NCBI RefSeq assembly: GCF_000814765.1
Contig: NZ_JWIC01000001.1
Span: 186,001-250,000, forward strand
From: Pseudoalteromonas luteoviolacea
GTDB taxonomy: Bacteria; Pseudomonadota; Gammaproteobacteria; Enterobacterales; Alteromonadaceae
Length of the DNA: 64,000 nt
Direction: 5' to 3'
The translations under genes were made by a program, and so were the position numbers. The notes under the pieces were generated by a model, which had not been told where the DNA came from, did no database searches, and worked only from the letters and a program-made list of their open reading frames with translations. Position 1 is the stretch's first letter; each line of letters opens with the position of its first letter. Shown here piece after piece: positions 25,066-32,186 of this stretch.

Positions 25066-26499
25066 ATGATCAAAATAGACTTCAAGCCTGTTGATTGGCT
25101 GCCGGATGAAAAAGTGAAAACAGCTGCGGCAACTCGGCAAATGCAGGAGTTGGTTGCGCGTTTGGCTGATGCACCTAAATATCACACGTTGACAACGGAA
25201 GATCGCAACCAGTTAATTGCAGAAGGGTATGCGCCCGATTTAGTCGACAACTTGGTATTAATTACGCAAAGAGCCGATGATTTGCCTGATGATACGATAA
25301 ATACTGGCTTCAATTACGCGGCTTTTGATACGGCATTATTTTCTGCTGAGCACCTTAAAGCCCATTTACAAGGCTTAACTCAGGGCTGTTGTGCCTATTG
25401 CGAAAGTTACTTATTGGCGAGTAATGCGGGAAAAGTAGGGCATTTCAGACCTGTAGAATTACTTGAAAAAAGCACCTTATTGCAGCAAAACCAGAGTATT
25501 AGCTGCTCACCTTATTATGCGCTGGCCTATCAGCAAGAAAATCTAGTGTATGTCTGTGATGGATGCAATGATAAGTACAAAGGTGGTCAATTTCCGCTGA
25601 TTGGTCAACGATTTCCTCTGATCCGTGTGGAACAAGAACAGTCGTTGCTGGTCAATCCATACTTGGATGACCCTCGCCAGTATATTCGTTTTGACCCTAT
25701 AACCGCGCGTGCTTATCCATTTGATTTATTGTGTGCCTATTTGATGGAGACAGATGAGCTCAGCTTCACTGAGGCTGAGACAAAGATCTGGTCCTCCCCT
25801 GATTTGCTTGGTTATGCGCCAGGGTTCGAAAACTTACCCGGCCTTTCACTTTGGCTTGAGTCCCTCAGCGAGAAGAAAATCGCTCAGCTTGGCAAAGGCT
25901 ATACCAGTATTGAGGTACTTGGGTTAAACCGCCCCGAACTTGTGGTTGCACGGCTCAATACGTTGGGCCAATTACACCTAGCCTACGGGCAATTTAAACA
26001 GGGGAAACAAGGTGAATTTGACCTGTTTATAGATGCATTACCGACTTTACAATACAGAAGCATGTGCATAGATGTTTTACAGTCATTGCATCATCAGCAG
26101 AGCACATCGCCTGTATCAGCGAGTTCAGAAAAAGCGCCGCCTTCTCATGAGGTATCACCGCATGTGGCTGCCAAAGGAGATGCTTTTGCGAATTGGTTTA
26201 AGGCATCATTGCGCTACTGCGTAGAAGAGTCGCAGTTAATGGAAACACAGCGACGCAACCTCGTCTTTTTGTCTGCAAGAGATAAGCTCTACGGACAAAA
26301 GGCCAAAGAAAAGTGCATTTTTTTGCCACTGGATTGGCAACGAGATCAGCATAAACTGATTAAAGTGCGTTCTCATCGTAATATTTGGGAGACCTCGTTG
26401 TCTGAACTTGCCAGTTCTCGGCCAATGGAGCTACTGAACCTGTTTACCCATAACCAGATCTGGGCTGAAGGCCCATTCGACGCACTTCACAGTGCCTAA
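25066..26499 (+). CDS. HNH-like zinc-binding protein with separate C-terminal domain
   Basis: Residues about 100-190 match the HNH-nuclease-like family often annotated TIGR02646 (related to Septu PtuB). CCAYCE is near 108-113, HFRP near 126, ENLVYVCDGCN near 158-168 and GGQFPL just after. The two Cys pairs suggest a zinc site. Residues about 190-350 are unassigned. The last 120 residues (FANWFKASLRYCVEES, FLSARDKLYGQKAKEKC, WETSLSELASSRPMELL) are repeated as a separate fragment at 28759-29119, so they form a movable module. Nuclease activity is possible but not shown. The gene is 25 bases after the coiled-coil gene. Confidence 0.75.
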   Translation: MIKIDFKPVDWLPDEKVKTAAATRQMQELVARLADAPKYHTLTTEDRNQLIAEGYAPDLVDNLVLITQRADDLPDDTINTGFNYAAFDTALFSAEHLKAHLQGLTQGCCAYCESYLLASNAGKVGHFRPVELLEKSTLLQQNQSISCSPYYALAYQQENLVYVCDGCNDKYKGGQFPLIGQRFPLIRVEQEQSLLVNPYLDDPRQYIRFDPITARAYPFDLLCAYLMETDELSFTEAETKIWSSPDLLGYAPGFENLPGLSLWLESLSEKKIAQLGKGYTSIEVLGLNRPELVVARLNTLGQLHLAYGQFKQGKQGEFDLFIDALPTLQYRSMCIDVLQSLHHQQSTSPVSASSEKAPPSHEVSPHVAAKGDAFANWFKASLRYCVEESQLMETQRRNLVFLSARDKLYGQKAKEKCIFLPLDWQRDQHKLIKVRSHRNIWETSLSELASSRPMELLNLFTHNQIWAEGPFDALHSA

Positions 26500-26526
26500 T
26501 TTTGTCATTAGTAAGGAAGAACCATC

Positions 26527-26784
26527 ATGACCAGTACACCCGAACAAGAAATTTTAAACGCAGAGCAACAAGCCACAGACGCGGTGGCTCAATCCGACAT
26601 CGACACCGCAGCTCAGTCTACTGGGTATGCGACATCAACACCTTTTGAAGCAGAAAGAGTCGCAAGGGATGCGGTTGTTGCGGCAGATCAAGCCGTCTAT
26701 AACCAAGCTTGTAATCCCTCTTCAAGCCCGACACCGGAGCAGGCAGAGCAAATAGCAACACAGGCCGTTGCTGATACCGAATAA
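26527..26784 (+). CDS. Small acidic Ala/Gln-rich protein, copy A
   Basis: This 85-residue protein (EQEILNAEQQATDAVAQSD, VARDAVVAADQAVYNQA, PEQAEQIATQAVADTE) is very acidic and helical, with repeated A-V-A-D-x-A patterns. It differs from copy B at 29147 by a single residue (Pro/Ser at position 5). It ends 21 bases before a terminator and closes the reb operon. The family is unknown. The composition suggests an R-body-associated or chaperone-like helical protein, which is only a guess. Confidence 0.75.
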   Translation: MTSTPEQEILNAEQQATDAVAQSDIDTAAQSTGYATSTPFEAERVARDAVVAADQAVYNQACNPSSSPTPEQAEQIATQAVADTE

Positions 26785-26804
26785 ACAGCAACTCCCTACC
26801 ATCT

Positions 26805-26827
26805 AATACCCGACCTGTTCGGGTATT
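26805..26827 (+). terminator. Terminator of the reb operon
   Basis: The 9-bp stem AATACCCGA / TCGGGTATT has a 5-base loop and continues into TTTTTAT. It sits 21 bases after the 85-residue gene. Confidence 0.8.
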
Positions 26828-26894
26828 TTTATGTCAAATTAGAGCCAAATAATCGGTACGTAGATTCCATAAATACTACCAACCAGACCCGACT

Positions 26895-26909
26895 TTATAC
26901 CAATCACTT
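26895..26909 (+). promoter_or_regulatory. TTATACCAAYCACTT element upstream of DUF4157 copy A
   Basis: TTATACCAATCACTT lies 52 bases before the DUF4157 start and matches 14 of 15 positions at 21281 upstream of reb. A third copy, ending CACTC, is at 29515. TTATACCAAT-like strings may also be common intergenic sequence in this bacterial group, so specificity is uncertain. Confidence 0.35.
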
Positions 26910-26960
26910 ACATCACTGTCAGCCTATAGTAAAACCATCACACAAAGATGGAATATCAGC

Positions 26961-27370
26961 ATGGGCTTTAATCAACTTGCGAGCAAACCTAGCCGCAATG
27001 CCTACCCTCAACAGCCGAGGTTAGTACAGCGCAGAGGCGCATCTGCATCAGGTAAGCGGATGGCGGCGCCGCACAGCCGTTCCTTGCCACCCAGACTCAG
27101 GCGCGGCATGGAAAAACTCACCGGCGTGAACTTGGCCAATGTGCGGGTGCACTATAACTCGCCTAAACCCGCGCTGGTGCAAGCGCATGCGTATGCGCAG
27201 GGCAAGAAAAGCATCTTCCCCATGAACTGGGCCACATAGCTCAGCAAGCACTGGGGATGGTAAAGCCCACCACAGAGGTCAATGGTGTGGCGGTCAATGA
27301 CGACCCAAAACTGGAGCAGCAAGCGACGGATTGGGGTGAGATGGCGGTTCGTTTAGGTGTACAGGGGTAG
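26961..27370 (+). pseudogene. DUF4157 gene copy A, broken by a 25-base deletion
   Basis: The frame starts as MGFNQLASKPSR and includes LVQRRGASASGKR and LPPRLRRGMEKLTGVNL, VRVHYNS, AYAQGK, as in the intact copy at 29581. After AYAQGK it lacks 25 bases found in copy B, between two GGCAAG hexamers. The frame then shifts and stops at 27237-27239, before the HELGH metalloprotease-like motif. The rest of the gene is still recognisable down to the matching stop at 27370. Loss of HELGH should abolish function. Confidence 0.88.
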
Positions 27371-27613
27371 ATGAGAACGGGGGCTGATTTATGTTGTTGC
27401 CATAGCAAATGTTAAAGAGCCAGTAAGGTGTAAAGTCGTTCAGATGTGAGATTTTACATAAGCGTGGTCTTTTAACGGCTAGATAGGGTGTTAAAAGGCC
27501 ATAAGTGATAATGAGATAGTCTGAATAAAGTCCATGGAGGCTTTGTTAGCATTTTATCGGCAACTGAAGACAGCCTATAACAACGATTAAAGTCAAATAG
27601 AGAGGATTGAGAT

Positions 27614-28579
27614 ATGTATGCTCCAATGCAGAAAAAGGAAGATAAAAGTAGGGTTGTTGCCAATTCACTCATGCACAAAAAGCATGATAGAAAGAAAGTG
27701 GATTCGGATAATCGGCCTAAGGCTATTTTACAGAGATTTATGACGGATAAGCTAAATAACCGATCACAAGCACTCGCGATTAAATGTAACTTGAAATCAT
27801 TAGATAGAACAAACGGGGCACTACAGCTAATGCAATCTTGGGAGCTAAGTGATTTAAAAACAGCAGTTGCACTAAAACTCAAAGATGAGCTAAAGGAAGA
27901 GAGGTTCAAAATAGCAATTGATTCAATGATAGAGAATGGAAATAATGCTGGTTTAAGCTTTAGTGAGCTTTTTGAGCTAGTATCTGGTTTGTATCAATGG
28001 GCTAAATTTAAATCATCAAAGGACAATGCACGATCTGGAATAACGAAATTATCGAAAGCAATTGATAAAAATAAATTTTTGCAAGATTACGCTGAGATTA
28101 AAAACGGTTTAGAAAGAGGGAAAGACGCTGGCTTTGAGGTGCTCAGTGATGGAGTAATCGAATCTATTCCAGGAGATGTAATACTAAATGCGAAAAAGGG
28201 GGTAAGTTACGATCTAGGGAAAAATTGTGTTGTAAAAGTCGACCCAGTGGATGAAGCAGATGCTTTATATCTTGGTTATGATGGTAAAGTGCATCTAGAG
28301 GAAGTGAAAGCTACTCCGCAAGCCTTTTTTGAAAAATTGGCGACAAATCCAAAACAATTTGACAGATTAATTGAATGGAAAAAAATGAGCCCGGAGGATA
28401 GGGTGGTGACAGTTCGTATTAGGAGTGATGAGAAAATTGATTCTTTTGCTAATAGTAGACTTAATACTGATAAAAATGTTCTATCAAAACTTAATGATTA
28501 CCTTAGTGAGGGGTTAGAGGTTTTAGTTGCTGGAAAACCTATTACTGACTATAACCTAGTTAAAGACGTAAAAAACTAG
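27614..28579 (+). CDS. Putative toxin cargo with nuclease-like C-terminus, MYAP leader
   Basis: The 321-residue protein lies between the two duplicated segments and is clearly more AT-rich than its neighbours, which suggests separate transfer. The first residues (MYAPMQKK) and start context (TTGAGATATGTATGC) match the minus-strand cargo gene at 32705, and AILQRF near residue 40 resembles the L/I/V-QR motif of other proteins here. The middle is helical. The C-terminal part contains DALYLGYDGKVHLEEVKATP, with an Asp then ExK spacing like PD-(D/E)XK nucleases, followed by QFDRLIEWK. Nuclease function is inferred. No immunity-like gene is adjacent. Confidence 0.6.
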   Translation: MYAPMQKKEDKSRVVANSLMHKKHDRKKVDSDNRPKAILQRFMTDKLNNRSQALAIKCNLKSLDRTNGALQLMQSWELSDLKTAVALKLKDELKEERFKIAIDSMIENGNNAGLSFSELFELVSGLYQWAKFKSSKDNARSGITKLSKAIDKNKFLQDYAEIKNGLERGKDAGFEVLSDGVIESIPGDVILNAKKGVSYDLGKNCVVKVDPVDEADALYLGYDGKVHLEEVKATPQAFFEKLATNPKQFDRLIEWKKMSPEDRVVTVRIRSDEKIDSFANSRLNTDKNVLSKLNDYLSEGLEVLVAGKPITDYNLVKDVKN

Positions 28580-28680
28580 AACCGTAAAAATAACACATAA
28601 CAAGACACCCACTCTAATTTAACCAATCCAAACCCCTTGCCTATCTTTAAATAACCAGCTCAAAAGGTAGGCAAACTTCC

Positions 28681-28770
28681 ATGGCTATTGCACGTAAAAG
28701 ACAAGTTAGTTTAAGTGATACCAAATATTATTATTGTATTTCTCGTTGTGTTCGCCGTGCCTTCTCATGA
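28681..28770 (+). pseudogene. N-terminal fragment of a REP-associated (Y1) tyrosine transposase
   Basis: The ATG at 28681 gives a 29-codon frame with RKRQVSLSDTKYYYCISRCV then RRAF. This is the typical beginning of the IS200-like/REP-associated transposase family, in which YYHC(I/V)SRCVRRAF is conserved. Directly after RRAF the sequence joins the duplicated HNH segment and stops. The junction lies in or next to the shared CGCCG/GCCTTC bases. The rest of the transposase is missing here; a possible C-terminal piece is at 31278. Confidence 0.75.
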
Positions 28771-29119
28771 GGTATCACCGTATGTGGCTGCCAAAGGAGA
28801 TGTTTTTGCGAATTGGTTTAAGGCATCATTGCGCTACTGCGTAGAAGAGTCGCAGTTAACGGAAACGCAGCGACGCAATCTCGTCTTTTTGTCTGCAAGA
28901 GATAAGCTCTACGGACAAAAGGCCAAAGAAAAATGCATTTTTTTGCCACTGGATTGGCAACGAGACCAGCATAAACTGATTAAAGTACGTTCTCATCGTA
29001 ATATTTGGGAGACCTCGTTGTCTGAACTTGCCAGTTCTCGGCCAATGGAGCTACTGAACTTGTTTACCCATAACCAGATCTGGGCTGAAGGCCCATTCGA
29101 CGCACTTCACAGTGCCTAA
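28759..29119 (+). pseudogene. Orphan C-terminal module of the HNH-like protein
   Basis: This segment codes the last 120 or so residues of the HNH-like protein (FANWFKASLRYCVEES through FDALHSA) with a few substitutions (Thr for Met after QL, Val for Ala after GD). A 134-codon frame from 28715 fuses it to a short unrelated stretch (MIPNIIIVFLVVFAV), but that lies on the transposase fragment in another frame, so translation is doubtful. It is either a dead fragment or a reservoir for recombination into the full gene. Confidence 0.7.
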
Positions 29120-29146
29120 TTTTGTCATTAGTAAGGAAGAACCATC

Positions 29147-29404
29147 ATGACCAGTACATCCGAACAAGAAATTTTAAACGCAGAGCAACAAGCCACAGAC
29201 GCGGTGGCTCAATCCGACATTGACACCGCAGCTCAGTCTACTGGGTATGCGACATCAACACCCTTTGAAGCAGAAAGAGTCGCAAGGGATGCGGTTGTTG
29301 CGGCAGATCAAGCCGTCTATAACCAAGCTTGTAATCCCTCTTCAAGCCCGACACCGGAGCAGGCAGAGCAAATAGCAACACAGGCCGTTGCTGATACCGA
29401 ATAA
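29147..29404 (+). CDS. Small acidic Ala/Gln-rich protein, copy B
   Basis: The 85-residue product equals copy A at 26527 except Ser for Pro at position 5. The start context and ribosome-binding site (AAGGAAG) are also preserved. Because the upstream HNH gene is truncated here, expression would depend on a promoter inside the duplicated segment or on read-through. Confidence 0.7.
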   Translation: MTSTSEQEILNAEQQATDAVAQSDIDTAAQSTGYATSTPFEAERVARDAVVAADQAVYNQACNPSSSPTPEQAEQIATQAVADTE

Positions 29405-29424
29405 ACAGCAACTCCCTACCCTCT

Positions 29425-29447
29425 AATACCCGACTAGTTCGGGTATT
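29425..29447 (+). terminator. Terminator, copy B
   Basis: This is the same AATACCCGA / TCGGGTATT stem as at 26805, with loop CTAGT, followed by TTTTTAT. Confidence 0.8.
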
Positions 29448-29514
29448 TTTATGTCAAATTAGAGGCAAATAATCGGTACGTAGATTCCATAACTAATACC
29501 AACGAGACCCGACT

Positions 29515-29529
29515 TTATACCAATCACTC
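29515..29529 (+). promoter_or_regulatory. TTATACCAATCACTC element upstream of DUF4157 copy B
   Basis: This is the duplicated counterpart of the element at 26895, with C in the last position, 51 bases before the intact DUF4157 start. Confidence 0.35.
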
Positions 29530-29580
29530 ACATCACAGTCAGCCTATAGTAAAACCATCACACAAAGATGGAATAACAGC

Positions 29581-30015
29581 ATGGGCTTTAATCAACTTGT
29601 GACTAAACCTAGCCGTAGTACTCACTCTCAACAACCGAGGTTAGTACAGCGCAAAGGCGCATCTGCATCAGGTAAACGGATGGCGGCGCCGCACAGCCGT
29701 TCCTTGCCGCCCAGACTCAGACGCGGCATGGAAAAACTCACCGGTGTAAATTTGGCCAATGTGCGGGTGCACTATAACTCGCCTAAACCGGCGCTGGTGC
29801 AGGCGCATGCGTATGCGCAGGGCAAGGACATTTATTTGTCGCCAGGGCAAGAGAAACATCTCCCCCATGAGTTGGGGCATATTGCTCAGCAAGCGCTTGG
29901 GATGGTAAAGCCCACCACAGAGGTCAATGGTGTGGCGGTCAATGACGACCCAAAACTGGAGCAACAAGCGACGGATTGGGGTGAGATGGCGGTTCGTTTG
30001 GGTGGACAGGGATAA
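29581..30015 (+). CDS. DUF4157 protein, intact copy B
   Basis: The 144-residue protein has an unstructured N-terminus with LVQRKGASASGKR, then the DUF4157 core: LPPRLRRGMEKLTGVNLANV, VRVHYNS, AYAQGKDIYLSPGQ and the zinc-protease-like HELGH at residues 96-100, followed by IAQQ. DUF4157 domains are strongly associated with eCIS loci and with polymorphic toxins, where they precede or accompany effectors. There is no signal peptide. Here it is a stand-alone domain, possibly acting on or loading the neighbouring cargo proteins. Confidence 0.88.
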   Translation: MGFNQLVTKPSRSTHSQQPRLVQRKGASASGKRMAAPHSRSLPPRLRRGMEKLTGVNLANVRVHYNSPKPALVQAHAYAQGKDIYLSPGQEKHLPHELGHIAQQALGMVKPTTEVNGVAVNDDPKLEQQATDWGEMAVRLGGQG

Positions 30016-30048
30016 ACGAGGGGGAGGGCAGTGATGGGCAATATACAT

Positions 30049-30369
30049 GCTATGGACTATTGCCAACATCGCGGGCTGTGTTACTGCCGCTACATGGACG
30101 ACTTGGTAAAACTGATGAACACCAGCTTACAGGCCGTTAAGCAAACAAAACTTATCTAGGGAGATGTAAAGATGCAGGATTTGACTTCATTGGATACTGG
30201 ATAACCCCCAACCCAAAGAACAATTTAATACTGGCTTGGAAAACCTGGGTAAACCACTTTAACAAACTCAAGCAGCTTTATGAGCGAGGTCCCCCGTTGG
30301 CGGGTATTGCGAAGTACGTTAAACGTTGACTGAGCTGGGCAAATGCAGGTGTCACGCTAGATGTAACAG
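30049..30369 (+). pseudogene. Remnant of a reverse transcriptase gene
   Basis: A fragment at 30082-30120 reads YCRYMDDLVKLMN, the YxDD catalytic motif of reverse transcriptases. In another frame from 30178 the sequence reads AGFDFIGYWITPNPKNN and later NHFNKLKQLYERGPP, GIAKYVKR, stop, LSWANAG. This matches the conserved FDFLGY motif and thumb region of bacterial reverse transcriptases. The frame change and the TGA in place of a Trp codon show decay. Only the C-terminal third is present. I cannot tell whether it came from a group II intron, a retron or another class. Confidence 0.7.
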
Positions 30370-30609
30370 CGAGTATAACGCAAGGGTTTAACAGCGAACT
30401 TGGCCGCGAGGTTGAGGGGCTGTGGGCGGGATGTTGGGAGTAGTGTCGGGGTAGATTGCGTTGAGGTGTGTTTGGAGTTTGTCACATGTGCAAAATGAAA
30501 GTTCTGCTCTCGGAAATTACCAACTGAAAGTAAAGAATAACCAAGCGTATTAGCATAGGCTTGGTTTTGAATAAATATGACATTCTTAAAAAAATTAACG
30601 GAGTAACTA

Positions 30610-31065
30610 ATGTATCAATATTTAGAAAATACAACTGGAAAAGAGGTAGCAAGACCGAGACAAAAAATAAGTCCAAGGGGACAATCTAGACTTGGGCGGG
30701 TGCATGGCAAATACAGGAAAACACATACTATTCAACAGGTAAAAACCTTAGTTAACGCGTTTAGCAAAAACATATCAAAACCAGTGTTCGAGAACAGTAA
30801 AAACATAAGTACGAATGTACTATATGGAAACTACTTGATGTCTGTGATAGCCAAAGCTGCTACTGACGGTCCTACCAAACTAGCAGAAAATATACGGGAT
30901 GCGAAAATAATACTAAATGAGGCTGAGAGGGAAAATATTAGTAATTTGAACCTTGCTAAAATACTAATACCAGAGATCAGAGAAAACCTAAAGAACACAG
31001 CAGTGAACACTGTAGAAGAGATGACCCAGGATAAATTAGAAAGACTAAAAAACATGTTTAAATAG
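30610..31065 (+). CDS. Unknown 151-residue basic protein, possible cargo
   Basis: The product (MYQYLENTTGKEV, RPRQKISPRGQSRLGRVHGK, then a helical region ending KLERLKNMFK) matches nothing I know. The first half is basic and disordered and the second half amphipathic. It is AT-rich like the cargo gene at 27614, has a GGAG ribosome-binding site, and begins MY as other cargo here does. It could be the antibacterial part of a toxin or a remnant. Confidence 0.5.
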   Translation: MYQYLENTTGKEVARPRQKISPRGQSRLGRVHGKYRKTHTIQQVKTLVNAFSKNISKPVFENSKNISTNVLYGNYLMSVIAKAATDGPTKLAENIRDAKIILNEAERENISNLNLAKILIPEIRENLKNTAVNTVEEMTQDKLERLKNMFK

Positions 31066-31124
31066 ACGACAAATCCATGGTTCTGTTCTAAACCCCATTG
31101 GTGAATTGCACCACATTATATAGA

Positions 31125-31140
31125 CGTGCAACTCTGCACG
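31125..31140 (+). other. Short hairpin possibly linked to REP-type transposase ends
   Basis: CGTGCA and TGCACG flank a four-base loop. It sits between the two transposase fragments and could be the remnant of a REP/IS200-like end hairpin. Nothing else supports this. Confidence 0.2.
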
Positions 31141-31205
31141 AGACCAGCTCGAATGAAAACGGCACCAGAGCAAGGTAGTACAAGTATGTCATAATTCACT
31201 ACACG

Positions 31206-31236
31206 AAAGGTTAACTATACATAGTTAACCTTTTTT
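31206..31236 (+). terminator. Intrinsic terminator
   Basis: The 9-bp stem GGTTAACTA / TAGTTAACC has a TACA loop, is preceded by AAA and is followed by six T residues. It lies 140 bases after the 151-residue gene. Confidence 0.8.
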
Positions 31237-31277
31237 ATTCTGGTGTTTACCAATGAGCTAGCCTTTACGAATGGAAT

Positions 31278-31472
31278 TTGCAGTGGCTTTATATCATGCG
31301 ACTTATAGAGGTAATGAGTTCAAAGCTATCTTCATTGAATAAGGTTCATTTTGAGGGGCAATACACTATGAGTGACATCACCAATGCATTTGGGGGTCAC
31401 TACGTCACCGTCAGCCGCGCAGTTGCACAGTGCAAGATCGTACCCCGTTACGCTCTGATCTCTATGGACTAA
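31278..31472 (+). pseudogene. Probable C-terminal fragment of a REP-associated transposase
   Basis: The 64-codon frame contains FEGQYTMSDITNAFGGHY followed by VTVSRAV. This resembles the C-terminal helix-turn-helix of REP-associated tyrosine transposases (YT...IA..FG.HYSTVSR.V). No catalytic HUH motif or N-terminus is present. Together with the N-terminal fragment at 28681 it may derive from one disrupted element. Assignment rests on this motif alone. Confidence 0.5.
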
Positions 31473-31984
31473 CTAAAACGTGACAACGTGCCATTTATCA
31501 TTTTGAGACAGTCGTCTATCTCCCCAACCATCCAACGGCCAAATTTTCCGCCAGGTTTGACATTATGTAAGCCTCGATTGGTATACCACTGGAGCAGTTC
31601 AGCCTGTTTAGGCCTGCCGTCATATCCTGAGGATTCCGCGATTAAACGCACGATATCACACCCAGCTGCCTTGCCTATTTCCATGACGTGTTTCATCAAC
31701 TTCACCCCAGCCCCTTTTGTCAGCTTGTCAGATACAAGGTCGGTGATCTCCAGTATTCTTGCGCCTTGATAATTAAATATCTTATATTTTAGTTTTCCTT
31801 CTTTGACACACAAATCCTTACCATCTCCGGTGATCTGTCGCGATAATGTCTTGGCATATTTGTCGTATTTATGCGCAGCTTTTTGAAGTAGACCTTTTAT
31901 TAAGGGGGCGCTTGTTTGCTGCGTAACATGCCCTATGATGAGTCGATGATTATGCTGTTTATCACGTTTTATCTGTGCGTACAT
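31469..31984 (-). CDS. GNAT-type acetyltransferase-like protein with MYAQ leader (putative cargo)
   Basis: The 171-residue protein begins MYAQIKRDKQ, then an unstructured stretch with LIKGLLQKA. Residues about 60-160 look like a GNAT fold: a strand ARILEITDLVSD, the acetyl-CoA loop region KGAGVKLMKHVME, then CDIVRLIAESSG and a closing WYTNRGL. GNAT enzymes occur among toxins that acetylate tRNA or proteins, but they also have many other jobs. The leader resembles those at 27614 and 32705 (ATGTAYGC start context). There is no obvious immunity partner. Confidence 0.6.
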   Translation of the reverse strand: MYAQIKRDKQHNHRLIIGHVTQQTSAPLIKGLLQKAAHKYDKYAKTLSRQITGDGKDLCVKEGKLKYKIFNYQGARILEITDLVSDKLTKGAGVKLMKHVMEIGKAAGCDIVRLIAESSGYDGRPKQAELLQWYTNRGLHNVKPGGKFGRWMVGEIDDCLKMINGTLSRFS

Positions 31985-32186
31985 ATCACATACCTTATTT
32001 AGTCAAAGCGGTAACTCATTTAACCTGTATCTGTTAGCAAATATGCTTGGGCTCATGGAGGTTTTTATGTTGGCAAACGACACAAACCAATGTAACGCGG
32101 TCAGCTAACAACACATCAATTTATAGATAAAGAGGCCTGTTTAAAGTCGATATGGCCCTAATAGGCCCCGATTATCGTCAGATATA

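Larger units (their letters stand above)
26139..27370 (+). repeat. Segmental duplication, copy A (HNH 3' end, 85-residue gene, DUF4157)
   Basis: From about 26139 the sequence matches 28759 onward with a constant offset of 2620 bases and only scattered differences. This holds through the HNH 3' end, the small acidic gene, the terminator, the regulatory element and the DUF4157 gene. The single large indel is the 25-base deletion in copy A. Similarity is lost after the DUF4157 stop. Confidence 0.93.
28759..30015 (+). repeat. Segmental duplication, copy B
   Basis: This is the second copy of the segment at 26139-27370. It begins inside the transposase fragment and ends at the DUF4157 stop. It keeps the intact DUF4157 gene, so it is the functional copy. 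The HNH part here lacks the zinc-binding domain. Confidence 0.93.

Noticed and set aside
25066-26499. HNH-like protein as a Septu or retron defence component
   Set aside because: The zinc motif resembles PtuB, but no PtuA-type ATPase or retron RNA is adjacent. The decayed reverse transcriptase is 4 kb away in another unit.
28715-28758. Coding start fused to the orphan HNH module
   Set aside because: The extra N-terminal residues are the transposase fragment read in another frame, so this is a breakpoint artefact, not a designed protein.
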